Both the position numbers and the translations under genes were made by a program. The notes beneath the pieces are model-generated. The model was not told where the DNA came from. It made no database searches and was given only the letters and a program-made list of their open reading frames with translations. From contig JAOARQ010000053.1 in the NCBI GenBank assembly GCA_025210455.1, positions 1 through 64,000 of the forward strand: a stretch of DNA of 64,000 bases, read 5' to 3'. Shown here in pieces: positions 18,164 to 25,276 of this stretch. Position 1 is the stretch's first letter. Each line of letters opens with the position of its first letter. Source of the stretch: Pelagimonas sp. GTDB lineage: Bacteria; Pseudomonadota; Alphaproteobacteria; Rhodobacterales; Rhodobacteraceae.

Positions 18164-18938
18164 TCTGGCACCTTTGGGCAAAATCCAACAGGGTCTCAGA
18201 GACCTGTTCAGCGTGGGTCATAGGCATCATATGTGCCGCGTTTTCGATAATCTGCGCCTGCCCTTTTGGGGCCAGTTCAGCCATCTTTTCAGACATCTGC
18301 GGGGTCGAATTTGGCTCATCCCGGCCTGTCAGGAACAATGCCGGGCAGTTCATTTGCCCCAGCGCCTGCGGGTCGGGCCCATCTTCATGGGCAAATATGC
18401 TGTAAGCCGCGCGATACCCCGCCGGAGAGACCTCGGTCAGCCAGCGATGGCATGCCTCCCGCGCAACTGAGGGAGTGGTGCCAAACCAGCGTCTCAGCGT
18501 ACCCGTGGGGTCGGCCATGCTCTGCCCATCCAGACTGCCCGCCCGCGCCTGCACCGCCTGCGCTGCCGCATCATCACGCTGGAAAATCGCGTTCAATGCA
18601 GCCACGCCAGTCACCTTATCCGGATAGCGGATCCCCATATCCAGAGCGATCATCGCCCCCATGGAATGGCCAATTACACAGGCAGGCTGATCAAGCCCCG
18701 CAACAATCCTGTCGGTATAGTCGCGCAGCCCGCCCAGCCCCTCGGCCATGGCGCTTTCCCCATGGCCCGGCATATCAACTGCGATGACCGAACACCGCGA
18801 TGACAGGGCCTCAATCTGCGCGCCCCAGGCCTCGGCCCGCAATCCAACACCGTGGATCATCAAGACCAAAGGCCCCTCGCCCGCACGGATCGCGCGCAGG
18901 GCGCCGAAATCAGACCGCGGCCGGGTTGTCCAGATCAT
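18156..18938 (-). CDS. Alpha/beta hydrolase (TgnD-like amide hydrolase?)
   Basis: This 260-residue alpha/beta-hydrolase has the oxyanion HGVGLRAEAW (about 30), nucleophile elbow GHSMGA (Ser about 93), an acidic residue near LFLTGRDEPNS (about 205) and a terminal His in NAAHMMPM (about 234). It overlaps the AA_synth gene by 29 bases and the flavin reductase by 8. In vitamin B6 and trigonelline breakdown, hydrolases of this fold split (amidomethylene)succinates into succinate semialdehyde, amine, CO2 and an acid, which suits this operon. Ester hydrolysis is the alternative. Confidence 0.82.
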   Translation of the reverse strand: MIWTTRPRSDFGALRAIRAGEGPLVLMIHGVGLRAEAWGAQIEALSSRCSVIAVDMPGHGESAMAEGLGGLRDYTDRIVAGLDQPACVIGHSMGAMIALDMGIRYPDKVTGVAALNAIFQRDDAAAQAVQARAGSLDGQSMADPTGTLRRWFGTTPSVAREACHRWLTEVSPAGYRAAYSIFAHEDGPDPQALGQMNCPALFLTGRDEPNSTPQMSEKMAELAPKGQAQIIENAAHMMPMTHAEQVSETLLDFAQRCQND

Positions 18939-19509
18939 GTCCCAGATCCTTCAGGTCCTGATAGCGGTCGCCGATGCGGTGATGCGGACGGCCACTGGTT
19001 GCGGCCCCCAGAACCACCACGATTTCATCATCACGCGGCGCGTCAGGAATAGCGAACTGGATCGTCAGATAGTGCGAGCGCCGCCCGGCATCGTTCTTAT
19101 CCATCAAAGGCACCATGATCGGCGCATTGGCGGTGCCGCGCGTGTTGGTAAACGCCAGATAGGATTTGGCGCCCACGGCTTCGCGATAGAAGTTGCCAAA
19201 CCGCAGCGTGTGGATCAGCCCCGAGGCATGTTCCACCTCACCGTTCAACCCAACAACCGCCGCCTTGCCATAGGCTTCGATGGCGTCACCGCTGTCTGCC
19301 AGCGCAATCATGCGCTTGGTCATCATCTCGCCCAGCACTGGGCCATAGGCGTGGATTTCGGGTTTGAGATCTTCGACATACCGCCCCGCCCAGGGGTTTT
19401 TGACCACAGCCGCCACGGCAAACATGCGCCAAGGGGTCTGCGCCTGTTTGAAACCTTCGATGAATACCTCTTCGTCATAGGTCACGATTTTGCGGATTTC
19501 GGGCTGCAT
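18910..19509 (-). CDS. AA_synth-family protein (BB2672 type), unknown role
   Basis: This 199-residue first gene of the operon starts at the ATG at 19509 after aggagaga. It matches the 'amino acid synthesis' family (AA_synth, BB2672-like): the opening MQPEIRKIVTYDEEVFIEG, FAVAAVVKNPWAGRY (about 30-44) and GAKSYLAFTNTRG (about 118-130) are the conserved segments. Members are commonly found beside luciferase-like monooxygenases, but no reaction is established for them as far as I know, and the family name should not be read as a function. Its position first in a ring-cleavage-like operon makes it a candidate for an uncharacterised hydrolysis or isomerisation step. Confidence 0.8.
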   Translation of the reverse strand: MQPEIRKIVTYDEEVFIEGFKQAQTPWRMFAVAAVVKNPWAGRYVEDLKPEIHAYGPVLGEMMTKRMIALADSGDAIEAYGKAAVVGLNGEVEHASGLIHTLRFGNFYREAVGAKSYLAFTNTRGTANAPIMVPLMDKNDAGRRSHYLTIQFAIPDAPRDDEIVVVLGAATSGRPHHRIGDRYQDLKDLGHDLDNPAAV

Positions 19510-19587
19510 GTATCTCTCCTGTTCGCTGAGGCGGATATTCTTAACAGCCGTGCATTTTGACAAATGAATGATTTTCGGGCTTAGGTA

Positions 19588-19600
19588 TTAGCTTTACTAA
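19588..19600. promoter_or_regulatory. LysR-type operator candidate (T-N11-A)
   Basis: TTAGCTTTACTAA is an inverted repeat with the T-N11-A form used by LysR regulators. It lies in the divergent region between the operon (first start 19509) and the LysR gene. It ends right at the earlier possible ATG of that gene (19600), which is one reason to prefer the later start. Confidence 0.5.
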
Positions 19601-19626
19601 TGCCTGACTTGACCCAAGACCTGCCC

Positions 19627-20505
19627 ATGAAACGATCCCTGCCCCCGCTCACCTGGTTTCGCACCTTCGAAGCCGCCGCCCGCCACCTCAGCTTTACCGC
19701 CGCAGCGGATGAAATCGGCATGACGCAATCGGCGGTCAGCCAACAGGTCAAAGCCCTTGAAACCCGGCTGCGCGCCACGCTGTTCACAAGGCATGCCCGG
19801 GGCCTGTCGCTGACGGATGAGGGGCGAAAACTGCTACCTAAGGTCGGATCCGCGCTGGGTGTTCTTTCAACCGCCACCGAAAGCTTTGACATCGGCCCGG
19901 CAAAGAACATCCTGACAGTGGCCTCATCGGTCAGCGTGGCGCAGTGGATCATCGCGCCCAATCTGCCGGATTTCACCCAAAAGCACCCCGATATCAGCAT
20001 CAGATTTCTCAGCGCGATCTGGCCCGACGATTTCAACACAGCCCGCGCCGATGTGGAAATCCGGTTTGGGTCAAAGGCGCAGGTGGGCAAAAACGCCCAG
20101 CTTCTGACCCCCAATCAGTTGATCCCCGTGAAATCCCCGACGCTTATCGGGAATCTGCCCGACCTGCCGTTGATCGAATCTGTCGGCACATCCGACGGCT
20201 GGAAAGCATGGTCTGCCATACATGGCCCTGTGCCCGAGCCACAGGTCTATGCGGATTCCTACGGAATGGCCCTGCATTTCGCAGCACAGGGCAATGGCGT
20301 CGCGCTGGTGAGCGAGCTACTGATCAAACACGCGCTGGACACCGGACAGCTGCAAAAGGCCCACCCAGCCAGCATTCCCGGCCACGAAGGCTATTACCTG
20401 TCGGTCAATGAGACCAATGAACAGGCGGTCAGGTTCTGTCACTGGCTTTCTGGCGCTTTGCCACCCCCCATACCCGCACCGATTGCCGCGAAAACGATCA
20501 CATGA
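19627..20505 (+). CDS. LysR-family regulator, divergent from the monooxygenase operon
   Basis: The GcvA-like LysR protein has an N-terminal winged helix-turn-helix (FEAAARHLSFTAAADE ... MTQSAVSQQVKALE, about residues 10-50) and a C-terminal effector domain. The start at 19627 (MKRSLPPLTWF, 292 residues) matches the usual beginning of this subgroup. An in-frame ATG at 19600 would add nine residues but overlaps the operator candidate. Neither has a strong ribosome binding site. Divergent placement next to the five-gene operon suggests it controls that operon in response to its substrate or an intermediate, as LysR regulators of catabolic clusters generally do. Confidence 0.88.
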   Translation: MKRSLPPLTWFRTFEAAARHLSFTAAADEIGMTQSAVSQQVKALETRLRATLFTRHARGLSLTDEGRKLLPKVGSALGVLSTATESFDIGPAKNILTVASSVSVAQWIIAPNLPDFTQKHPDISIRFLSAIWPDDFNTARADVEIRFGSKAQVGKNAQLLTPNQLIPVKSPTLIGNLPDLPLIESVGTSDGWKAWSAIHGPVPEPQVYADSYGMALHFAAQGNGVALVSELLIKHALDTGQLQKAHPASIPGHEGYYLSVNETNEQAVRFCHWLSGALPPPIPAPIAAKTIT

Positions 20506-20650
20506 CCAAAGCCGCTATGTCGTTTTCTCAACCACCAAAATGGCTGAAAAAACAAAGTGTCCTACATTCGCTTTGCTTAGGTCAACATTGATTACTCTCT
20601 ATTCGGAAACACAAACCGACATGATGCGGATGTAGATGCGGCCTAGGGTT

Positions 20651-21262
20651 TTACCCCTCTCTTGGCGCGAGGATCCGGCGCAGCTTGCAGGTCGCGCCCG
20701 CTGTCCAGTCCACATCGCCGTCAATCCATTGATCGACATCACATTGATGGATGCGATCACCGGTTTTCGGGTCAGGGCTATACCAGTGAATGCGCACCCA
20801 TTCCAGACGCCAACCGGCGCCTGCATAAAGCCCGTCGCTATCGATGACGATCCGATCCGGGTTCTCCATCACCTTGTTCTGATCTAGTGTTACGCAGCTA
20901 ACAACGGTTTCCTGCGCGTCACGTTCAAAAGCATTGCCAGACAGCAATGGATTTATACGCCAAGGGACATCGCGGAACTCACCCGTCGAGGATGATGTTC
21001 TGACGATTTTAACGAATGCAGCTTGTTCAAACGTAGGGAACTCGGTGGTTCGGCTGTAAACCTGAAAATCGATATTTGAATCGGTGCCAGCGCCCGATAC
21101 ATCCGCAGTTTTGAAGGTTACGCGCAAAGGGTAGACCCCCACACCGCATTCCGAAGCTTTGATCACAGAGGTGGCTTCGGCGTGACCTGCTGCAGGCAGC
21201 CCCGCAACAAAAAGAGCAAGAGCAGCGGTGAAATTGGGCAAACTAAGAGACTTAAAAGACAT
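20651..21262 (-). CDS. Secreted PLAT/LH2-like protein
   Basis: The protein has 203 residues with a signal peptide (about 1-28, cut near AAGHA-EA). The body resembles a PLAT/LH2 beta sandwich: VTFKTADVSGAGTDSNIDFQVY (two halves) matches the 'tGtDanV' turn, and IDSDGLYAGAGWRLEWVRI matches the closing 'W.l..V.v' strand. Four Cys (near residues 39, 122, 173 and 192) could form disulfides in the periplasm. PLAT domains bind membranes or proteins. The gene stands alone, between the LysR gene and tRNA-Leu, with no partner to suggest a role. Confidence 0.6.
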   Translation of the reverse strand: MSFKSLSLPNFTAALALFVAGLPAAGHAEATSVIKASECGVGVYPLRVTFKTADVSGAGTDSNIDFQVYSRTTEFPTFEQAAFVKIVRTSSSTGEFRDVPWRINPLLSGNAFERDAQETVVSCVTLDQNKVMENPDRIVIDSDGLYAGAGWRLEWVRIHWYSPDPKTGDRIHQCDVDQWIDGDVDWTAGATCKLRRILAPREG

Positions 21263-21536
21263 TGGATTTCCTTACTCGGTAATGAAGATGTAAAACAATC
21301 CTAACACGAGACGGCCCGCTTTCGTGCATTTTTTAGGTTTCCTTCTTTGACACTTGGCAAAGCCAGCATTCGCAGCGCCACATGAAACCCTGTCCTGAAA
21401 AACACATCAGCTTTGCGTCGGTGAAAGGACAGGCCAGAGGCAACTGTGCTGACCCGCCAACGCGCAAAAGAAATAGGTGTAGAGGAATAGGCAAATACAA
21501 AAGACCCGGGGTGTGCGTTAGCTATCCCCTGAAACG
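21263..21536. other. Intergenic region without a recognisable gene
   Basis: About 270 bases between the PLAT-like gene and the tRNA-Leu terminator. It should hold the promoter of the PLAT-like gene near its left side. No conserved small gene or RNA was recognised. A 104-codon frame starting at 21382 runs through the tRNA and is not credible. Confidence 0.5.
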
Positions 21537-21573
21537 AAAAAACAGAGAGCAGGAAAACCTAACTCTCTGTTTT
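21537..21573 (-). terminator. Intrinsic terminator of tRNA-Leu
   Basis: AAAACAGAGAG (21539-21549) pairs with CTCTCTGTTTT (21563-21573), an 11-base perfect stem. Read on the minus strand it follows the tRNA 3' end by a few bases and ends in a T run. Confidence 0.85.
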
Positions 21574-21577
21574 CACA

Positions 21578-21663
21578 TGGTACCCAAGGCCGGACTCGAA
21601 CCGGCACGCCCGCAAAGGCGGGGGATTTTGAATCCCCTGCGTCTACCATTCCGCCACTTGGGC
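21578..21663 (-). tRNA. tRNA-Leu (anticodon CAA)
   Basis: A class II tRNA of 86 bases on the minus strand, with acceptor GCCCAAG/CTTGGGT (a G-T first pair), anticodon stem GGGGA/TCCCC around loop TTCAAAA (anticodon CAA), a long variable arm with the GCC/GGC stem, GTTCGAGTC T-arm, and an encoded CCA end. Confidence 0.95.
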
Positions 21664-21773
21664 TACGACGCACTGTCTATCTACTGCCACGGGTAAGGTA
21701 AAGACCCATTTCGCATCCTTGACCGATCCTTGCGGACATGGTTTTTGCCAAGCCGTAGAATAAGGACATTTTC

Positions 21774-22352
21774 ATGCTGCGCAGACTTTATGACTGGACC
21801 ATGTCACAGGCCAACAGCCCCTATGCGCTGTGGATTTTGGCCGCTGTCGCCTTTGTGGAAAGCTCGGTCTTTCCGATTCCACCCGATGTTCTGATGATTC
21901 CGATGATCCTTGCCGCGCCGCATCGCGCCTGGCTGATTGCGCTGGTGGCCACATGTGCCTCGGTGCTGGGGGGCATGCTGGGCTACGGCATCGGTTACTT
22001 TTTCTACGAAAGCCTGGGCCAACCCATTCTGGAAAGCCTTGGCAAGGCCGACTCGATGGCTGAATTCAATGACAAGTTCAACGGCGTCGGATTCTGGGCG
22101 ATCCTGATCGCGGGTGTCACCCCCTTCCCTTACAAGGTCATCACCATCATGTCCGGTTGGACCGCCATGCCAATCTGGACCTTCATCATCACCTCGATCG
22201 TGGCGCGTTCGCTGCGGTTCTTTGTGGTGGCGGCGCTGCTAAAAACCTTTGGCGCACCAATTCGTGAATTCATCGAAAAGCGTTTGGGTCTTGTCTTTAC
22301 CGTCTTTGTAGCGCTTTTGTTGGGTGGGTTCTTTTTGGTGAAATACATATGA
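21774..22352 (+). CDS. YqaA/DedA-family membrane protein (SNARE-associated type)
   Basis: This 192-residue integral membrane protein of the YqaA branch of the DedA/VTT superfamily starts at the ATG at 21774. It shows ESSVFPIPPDVLMIPM (the re-entrant acidic/proline motif, about 29-44), GMLGYGIGYFFYE (about 72-84) and RSLRFFVVAALL with the conserved Arg (about 147-158). Family members move phospholipids or act as proton-coupled transporters in the inner membrane. It overlaps dsbB by four bases (ATGA), so the two are coupled. Confidence 0.85.
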   Translation: MLRRLYDWTMSQANSPYALWILAAVAFVESSVFPIPPDVLMIPMILAAPHRAWLIALVATCASVLGGMLGYGIGYFFYESLGQPILESLGKADSMAEFNDKFNGVGFWAILIAGVTPFPYKVITIMSGWTAMPIWTFIITSIVARSLRFFVVAALLKTFGAPIREFIEKRLGLVFTVFVALLLGGFFLVKYI

Positions 22353-22831
22353 CGCTGTTCACTGCAAAAAACGCAATGATCGCTGCCACGGCGGGATCGG
22401 CGGGGCTTATTCTTGGAGCTTGGGGGTTTGAGCATCTGGGCGATATGGCCCCGTGCAAACTGTGCTACTGGCAACGCTATGGCCATTACGCAGCTCTTGG
22501 GCTGGCACCCCTGGCGTTTCTGACGCGCAAAGCCATCTTCCCCGCCCTAGCAGGGTTGGGCGCGCTTTCAAGCGCGGTGATTGGCGTGTATCACACTGGG
22601 GTGGAACAGAAATGGTGGCAGGGCCCATCAAGCTGCACCTCATCCGGGTCGGTCAGTGGGTTAAGCACTGATGAGCTGCTGAACCAGATCCTTGCGGCCC
22701 CGGTTGTCCGTTGTGATGAAATCCCATGGGAGATGTTCGGCCTGTCGATGGCAAGCTGGAATGTCCTTGCCTCACTGGGCGTTGCGGGCGCCTGGGCCTT
22801 TGCGATGATGGCGCTTCGGTCTAAGCCCTGA
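22349..22831 (+). CDS. dsbB: Disulfide bond formation protein DsbB
   Basis: This 160-residue four-helix inner-membrane protein passes electrons from DsbA to quinone. The first redox pair is CKLCYWQRYGHY (CxxC, about residues 36-39) and the second pair is in the periplasmic loop (Cys about 96 in PSSCTSSG and about 123 in VVRCDEIPWE). The quinone-binding Arg after YWQ is present. It is translationally coupled to the upstream YqaA/DedA-like protein. No dsbA gene is nearby. Confidence 0.9.
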   Translation: MTLFTAKNAMIAATAGSAGLILGAWGFEHLGDMAPCKLCYWQRYGHYAALGLAPLAFLTRKAIFPALAGLGALSSAVIGVYHTGVEQKWWQGPSSCTSSGSVSGLSTDELLNQILAAPVVRCDEIPWEMFGLSMASWNVLASLGVAGAWAFAMMALRSKP

Positions 22832-22890
22832 CAGGTGACAAGGCCCTCAGCTTCTGGCATGAAGGCCTTGAACGTATTTAGGAAAACCGC

Positions 22891-23034
22891 ATGACAGACC
22901 GGCTGGCCGTTGTACTTGGTGTTTTGATCGTTGCTGCGATCATGCTGGATATCGTCCTGTTCGGATCGCAAAACCTGCTTTTCCTTGGCAAGAAATTCTA
23001 CTGGATGATTGAATACCTCGCCTTCTGGCGCTGA
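22891..23034 (+). CDS. 47-residue membrane peptide upstream of gap
   Basis: A 47-residue reading frame begins MTDRLAVVLGVLIVAAIM at 22891 and ends at the TGA at 23032. One hydrophobic helix (about 5-23) is followed by FLGKKFYWMIEYLAFWR, an amphipathic aromatic tail. Codons look like those of a real gene. A weak ribosome binding site (aggaaa) precedes the ATG. From memory, similar short frames occur before gap in other Rhodobacteraceae, but this was not checked. Function unknown; it could be a small inner-membrane regulator or assembly peptide. Confidence 0.7.
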   Translation: MTDRLAVVLGVLIVAAIMLDIVLFGSQNLLFLGKKFYWMIEYLAFWR

Positions 23035-23055
23035 GCCTGTTGCACAACCGTGACT

Positions 23056-23112
23056 TGACTTGTGCGCTCAGGAGTGCTTGTTAGCGCTCACGGAATAATG
23101 TTAGCGCTCACA
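23056..23112 (+). promoter_or_regulatory. gap promoter with two TGTTAGCGCTCAC operators
   Basis: A plausible promoter is TTGACT (23056-23061) and TTGTTA (23079-23084). Two identical 13-base sites TGTTAGCGCTCAC lie at 23080-23092 and 23100-23112, exactly 20 bases apart (two helical turns). The first overlaps the -10 region, suggesting repression. Close variants occur before glk and eno. Confidence 0.65.
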
Positions 23113-23126
23113 CAGAGGTACCCACC

Positions 23127-24128
23127 ATGAGCATCAAAGTCGCCATCAACGGGTTTGGCCGCATCGGTCGCAACATTCTGCGCGCGATCATCGAATCCGG
23201 GCGCGAAGACATCGAAGTCGTGGCCATCAATGATCTGGCCCCGGTGGAAACCAACGCCCATCTTTTGCAATATGATTCAGTGCATGGCCGCCTGCCCTTT
23301 GAGGTGGTCGCACAGGCCGACAGTCTGGATGCCGGGCGCGGCCCGATCCGGGTGACCGCCCTGCGCAACCCGGCAGATCTGCCCTGGTCTGATGTGGATA
23401 TTGTGCTGGAATGCACCGGCATCTTCAAATCCCGCGAGGCCGCGCAGGCGCATCTGGACAATGGTGCCAAGCGCGTTTTGATTTCGGCCCCCGGCAAAAA
23501 CGCAGATAAGACAATTGTCTATGGCGTGAACGACGGCGACCTGACCGCACAGGATATTGTGGTCTCCAATGCCTCTTGCACGACCAACTGTCTCGCTCCG
23601 GTCGCGAAGGTTCTGCAGGACAGCTTTGGTCTGACGCGCGGTTTCATGACCACCGTGCATTCCTATACCGGTGATCAGCCGACTCTGGACACCATGCACA
23701 GCGATCTCTACCGCGCGCGTGCGGCTGCCATGTCGATGATCCCAACCTCAACCGGCGCGGCCAAGGCTGTTGGGCTGGTGCTACCACATCTGGCAGGCAA
23801 GCTGGATGGTGTTGCAATTCGTGTCCCGACACCCAATGTGTCCTGCGTGGATCTGACCTTTGAAACCGAAAAACCCATGACCGAAGAGGCGATCAATCAG
23901 GCGCTTCACGCGGCCGCCACAGGGCCTATGGCCGGTGTTCTTGGGGTAACGGACAAAAAGCTGGTGTCGATGGATTTCAACCATGATCCGCGATCATCGG
24001 TTTTCGCCACGGATCAGACCCGTGTGATTGATGGCACGATGGGGCGCATTCTGACGTGGTATGACAACGAATGGGGCTTTTCCAACCGCATGGTGGACAC
24101 CGCAGTTGCCATGGGCAAGTTCCTGTAA
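23127..24128 (+). CDS. gap: Glyceraldehyde-3-phosphate dehydrogenase, type I
   Basis: This 333-residue enzyme oxidises glyceraldehyde-3-phosphate to 1,3-bisphosphoglycerate with NAD(P) and phosphate. The Rossmann start INGFGRIGRNILRA, the catalytic ASCTTNCLAP (Cys about 152, with the His in HSYTGDQ about 179) and the closing WYDNEWGFSNRM are all intact. A ggtaccc spacer precedes the ATG. It is a single-gene unit with the double operator at 23080-23112 and a hairpin shared with coaD. In this glycolytic/Entner-Doudoroff context the operators suggest sugar-dependent control. Confidence 0.95.
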   Translation: MSIKVAINGFGRIGRNILRAIIESGREDIEVVAINDLAPVETNAHLLQYDSVHGRLPFEVVAQADSLDAGRGPIRVTALRNPADLPWSDVDIVLECTGIFKSREAAQAHLDNGAKRVLISAPGKNADKTIVYGVNDGDLTAQDIVVSNASCTTNCLAPVAKVLQDSFGLTRGFMTTVHSYTGDQPTLDTMHSDLYRARAAAMSMIPTSTGAAKAVGLVLPHLAGKLDGVAIRVPTPNVSCVDLTFETEKPMTEEAINQALHAAATGPMAGVLGVTDKKLVSMDFNHDPRSSVFATDQTRVIDGTMGRILTWYDNEWGFSNRMVDTAVAMGKFL

Positions 24129-24136
24129 AACAGAAT

Positions 24137-24157
24137 TGGGTGGGGCCGCCCCACCCA
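24137..24157. terminator. Shared hairpin between gap and coaD
   Basis: GGGTGGGG (24138-24145) pairs with CCCCACCC (24149-24156) in the 38 bases between two convergent stop codons. The T-tracts are weak on both sides. Confidence 0.55.
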
Positions 24158-24166
24158 TTCCTGACC

Positions 24167-24661
24167 TTATTTGCCCAAACGTTCTTTCAACGCCTCATTG
24201 ACCATGGGGGTGACGAATTTCGACACATCCCCATCCAGACGGGCAATTTCCTTAACCAACCGCGAAGCAATCGCCTGATGTTTGGCTTCGGCCATCAAGA
24301 ACACGGTTTCCACCGTGTCATCCAACGCGCGGTTCATGCCAACCATCTGGAATTCATACTCAAAATCCGCAACGGCACGCAACCCGCGCACAATCACCTG
24401 CGCGCCGACATCGCGCGCGCAATCAATCAGCAGATTTTCAAAGGGATGCGCGACAATCTCGGTGCCGGTCTGTTCCGACAGCGCCTTGCATTCGCTTTCG
24501 ATCATCTCGACGCGCTCTTCCAGAGAAAAGAGCGGGCCTTTGTCGCGATTGATCGCCACACCAATCACAAGGCGATCCACCAGCATGGCGGCGCGGCGGA
24601 TGATATCAATATGTCCGATGGTGATCGGGTCGAAGGTGCCGGGATATAGGCCAATGCGCAT
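24167..24661 (-). CDS. coaD: Pantetheine-phosphate adenylyltransferase
   Basis: This 164-residue enzyme makes dephospho-CoA from 4'-phosphopantetheine and ATP in CoA synthesis. The start at 24661 gives MRIGLYPGTFDPITIGHIDII, with the TxGH nucleotidyl motif (about 17-20), and ISSTVVR-type end motif seen here as IASRLVKEIARLDGD. RGLRAVADFEYEFQM (about 87-101) is typical. An 18-codon extension upstream (MLRNIVACAKIDMDRGHP) has no family support. A ggggca stretch is the likely ribosome binding site. Confidence 0.94.
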   Translation of the reverse strand: MRIGLYPGTFDPITIGHIDIIRRAAMLVDRLVIGVAINRDKGPLFSLEERVEMIESECKALSEQTGTEIVAHPFENLLIDCARDVGAQVIVRGLRAVADFEYEFQMVGMNRALDDTVETVFLMAEAKHQAIASRLVKEIARLDGDVSKFVTPMVNEALKERLGK

Positions 24662-24786
24662 CGGGTGCCCCCTGTCCATGTCGATTTTCGCGCACGCAAC
24701 AATATTGCGCAGCATTTTGCAAGTGCGAAATCAAATTCCCAAAGGTTCTGCGGCGCAAGGTCCCGATCCACGCCGCAGGTGCAGCA

Positions 24787-25221
24787 TCAATGGCCCATGA
24801 TCATGCCTTCAAGGGCATCCTTTTCCATCGACAGCTGGCTCAGGCGCGCTTTCACCACATCGCCCAATGTTACCAGGCCCACCAGCTTGCCCTCTTCGAC
24901 AACCGGCATGTGGCGGAACCGCCCTTCTGTCATTTTGGCCAGAACGGCCTCGGCATTGTCATCGCGCGCGCAGGTCACCAGTTCGCGGGTCATGTAATCT
25001 TCGACGCATTGGTTCAGACACCCCGCACCGCTGCGCGACAGTTCCCGCACGATATCGCGCTCGGACAGGATACCGTCGGCTGTTGTGCCATCAGAAGAGA
25101 CCACCACCGTACCGATCCTCTTTTCAGCCAGGATCGCCGCCGCCTCAGAGACCGGAGTGCCGGGTTTGACCGTAAACACACCTTCGGTGCCTTTGCTTTT
25201 GAGGATTTGCTGTACGTGCAT
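24787..25221 (-). CDS. CBS-domain protein
   Basis: The 144-residue protein consists of two CBS domains (about 8-65 and 75-135), with the features RIGTVVVSSDGTTADGILSERDIVREL (two halves) and GRFRHMPVVEEGKLVGLVTLGDVVKARL. Such stand-alone Bateman modules bind adenine nucleotides and regulate partner proteins. The ATG at 25221 follows a strong aggaggc site; the longer frame to 25248 has no such site. It is a single gene with about 125 bases to the coaD start and 55 to the LysR gene. Confidence 0.85.
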   Translation of the reverse strand: MHVQQILKSKGTEGVFTVKPGTPVSEAAAILAEKRIGTVVVSSDGTTADGILSERDIVRELSRSGAGCLNQCVEDYMTRELVTCARDDNAEAVLAKMTEGRFRHMPVVEEGKLVGLVTLGDVVKARLSQLSMEKDALEGMIMGH

Positions 25222-25276
25222 GGCGAGCCTCCTACTTTGTGCCGTCATGTTAGCGTCATCACGAAATCGCGATATG

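Noticed and set aside
14722-18938. Pyrimidine (Rut) pathway for the monooxygenase operon
   Set aside because: A RutA-like oxygenase, RutF-like reductase and RutD-like hydrolase are present in family terms, but RutB (isochorismatase), RutC and the RutG permease are missing, and an aldehyde dehydrogenase and a LysR regulator fit the trigonelline type better.
21382-21696. 104-codon plus-strand frame through tRNA-Leu
   Set aside because: Runs across a perfect tRNA and its terminator; composition is not that of the neighbouring genes.
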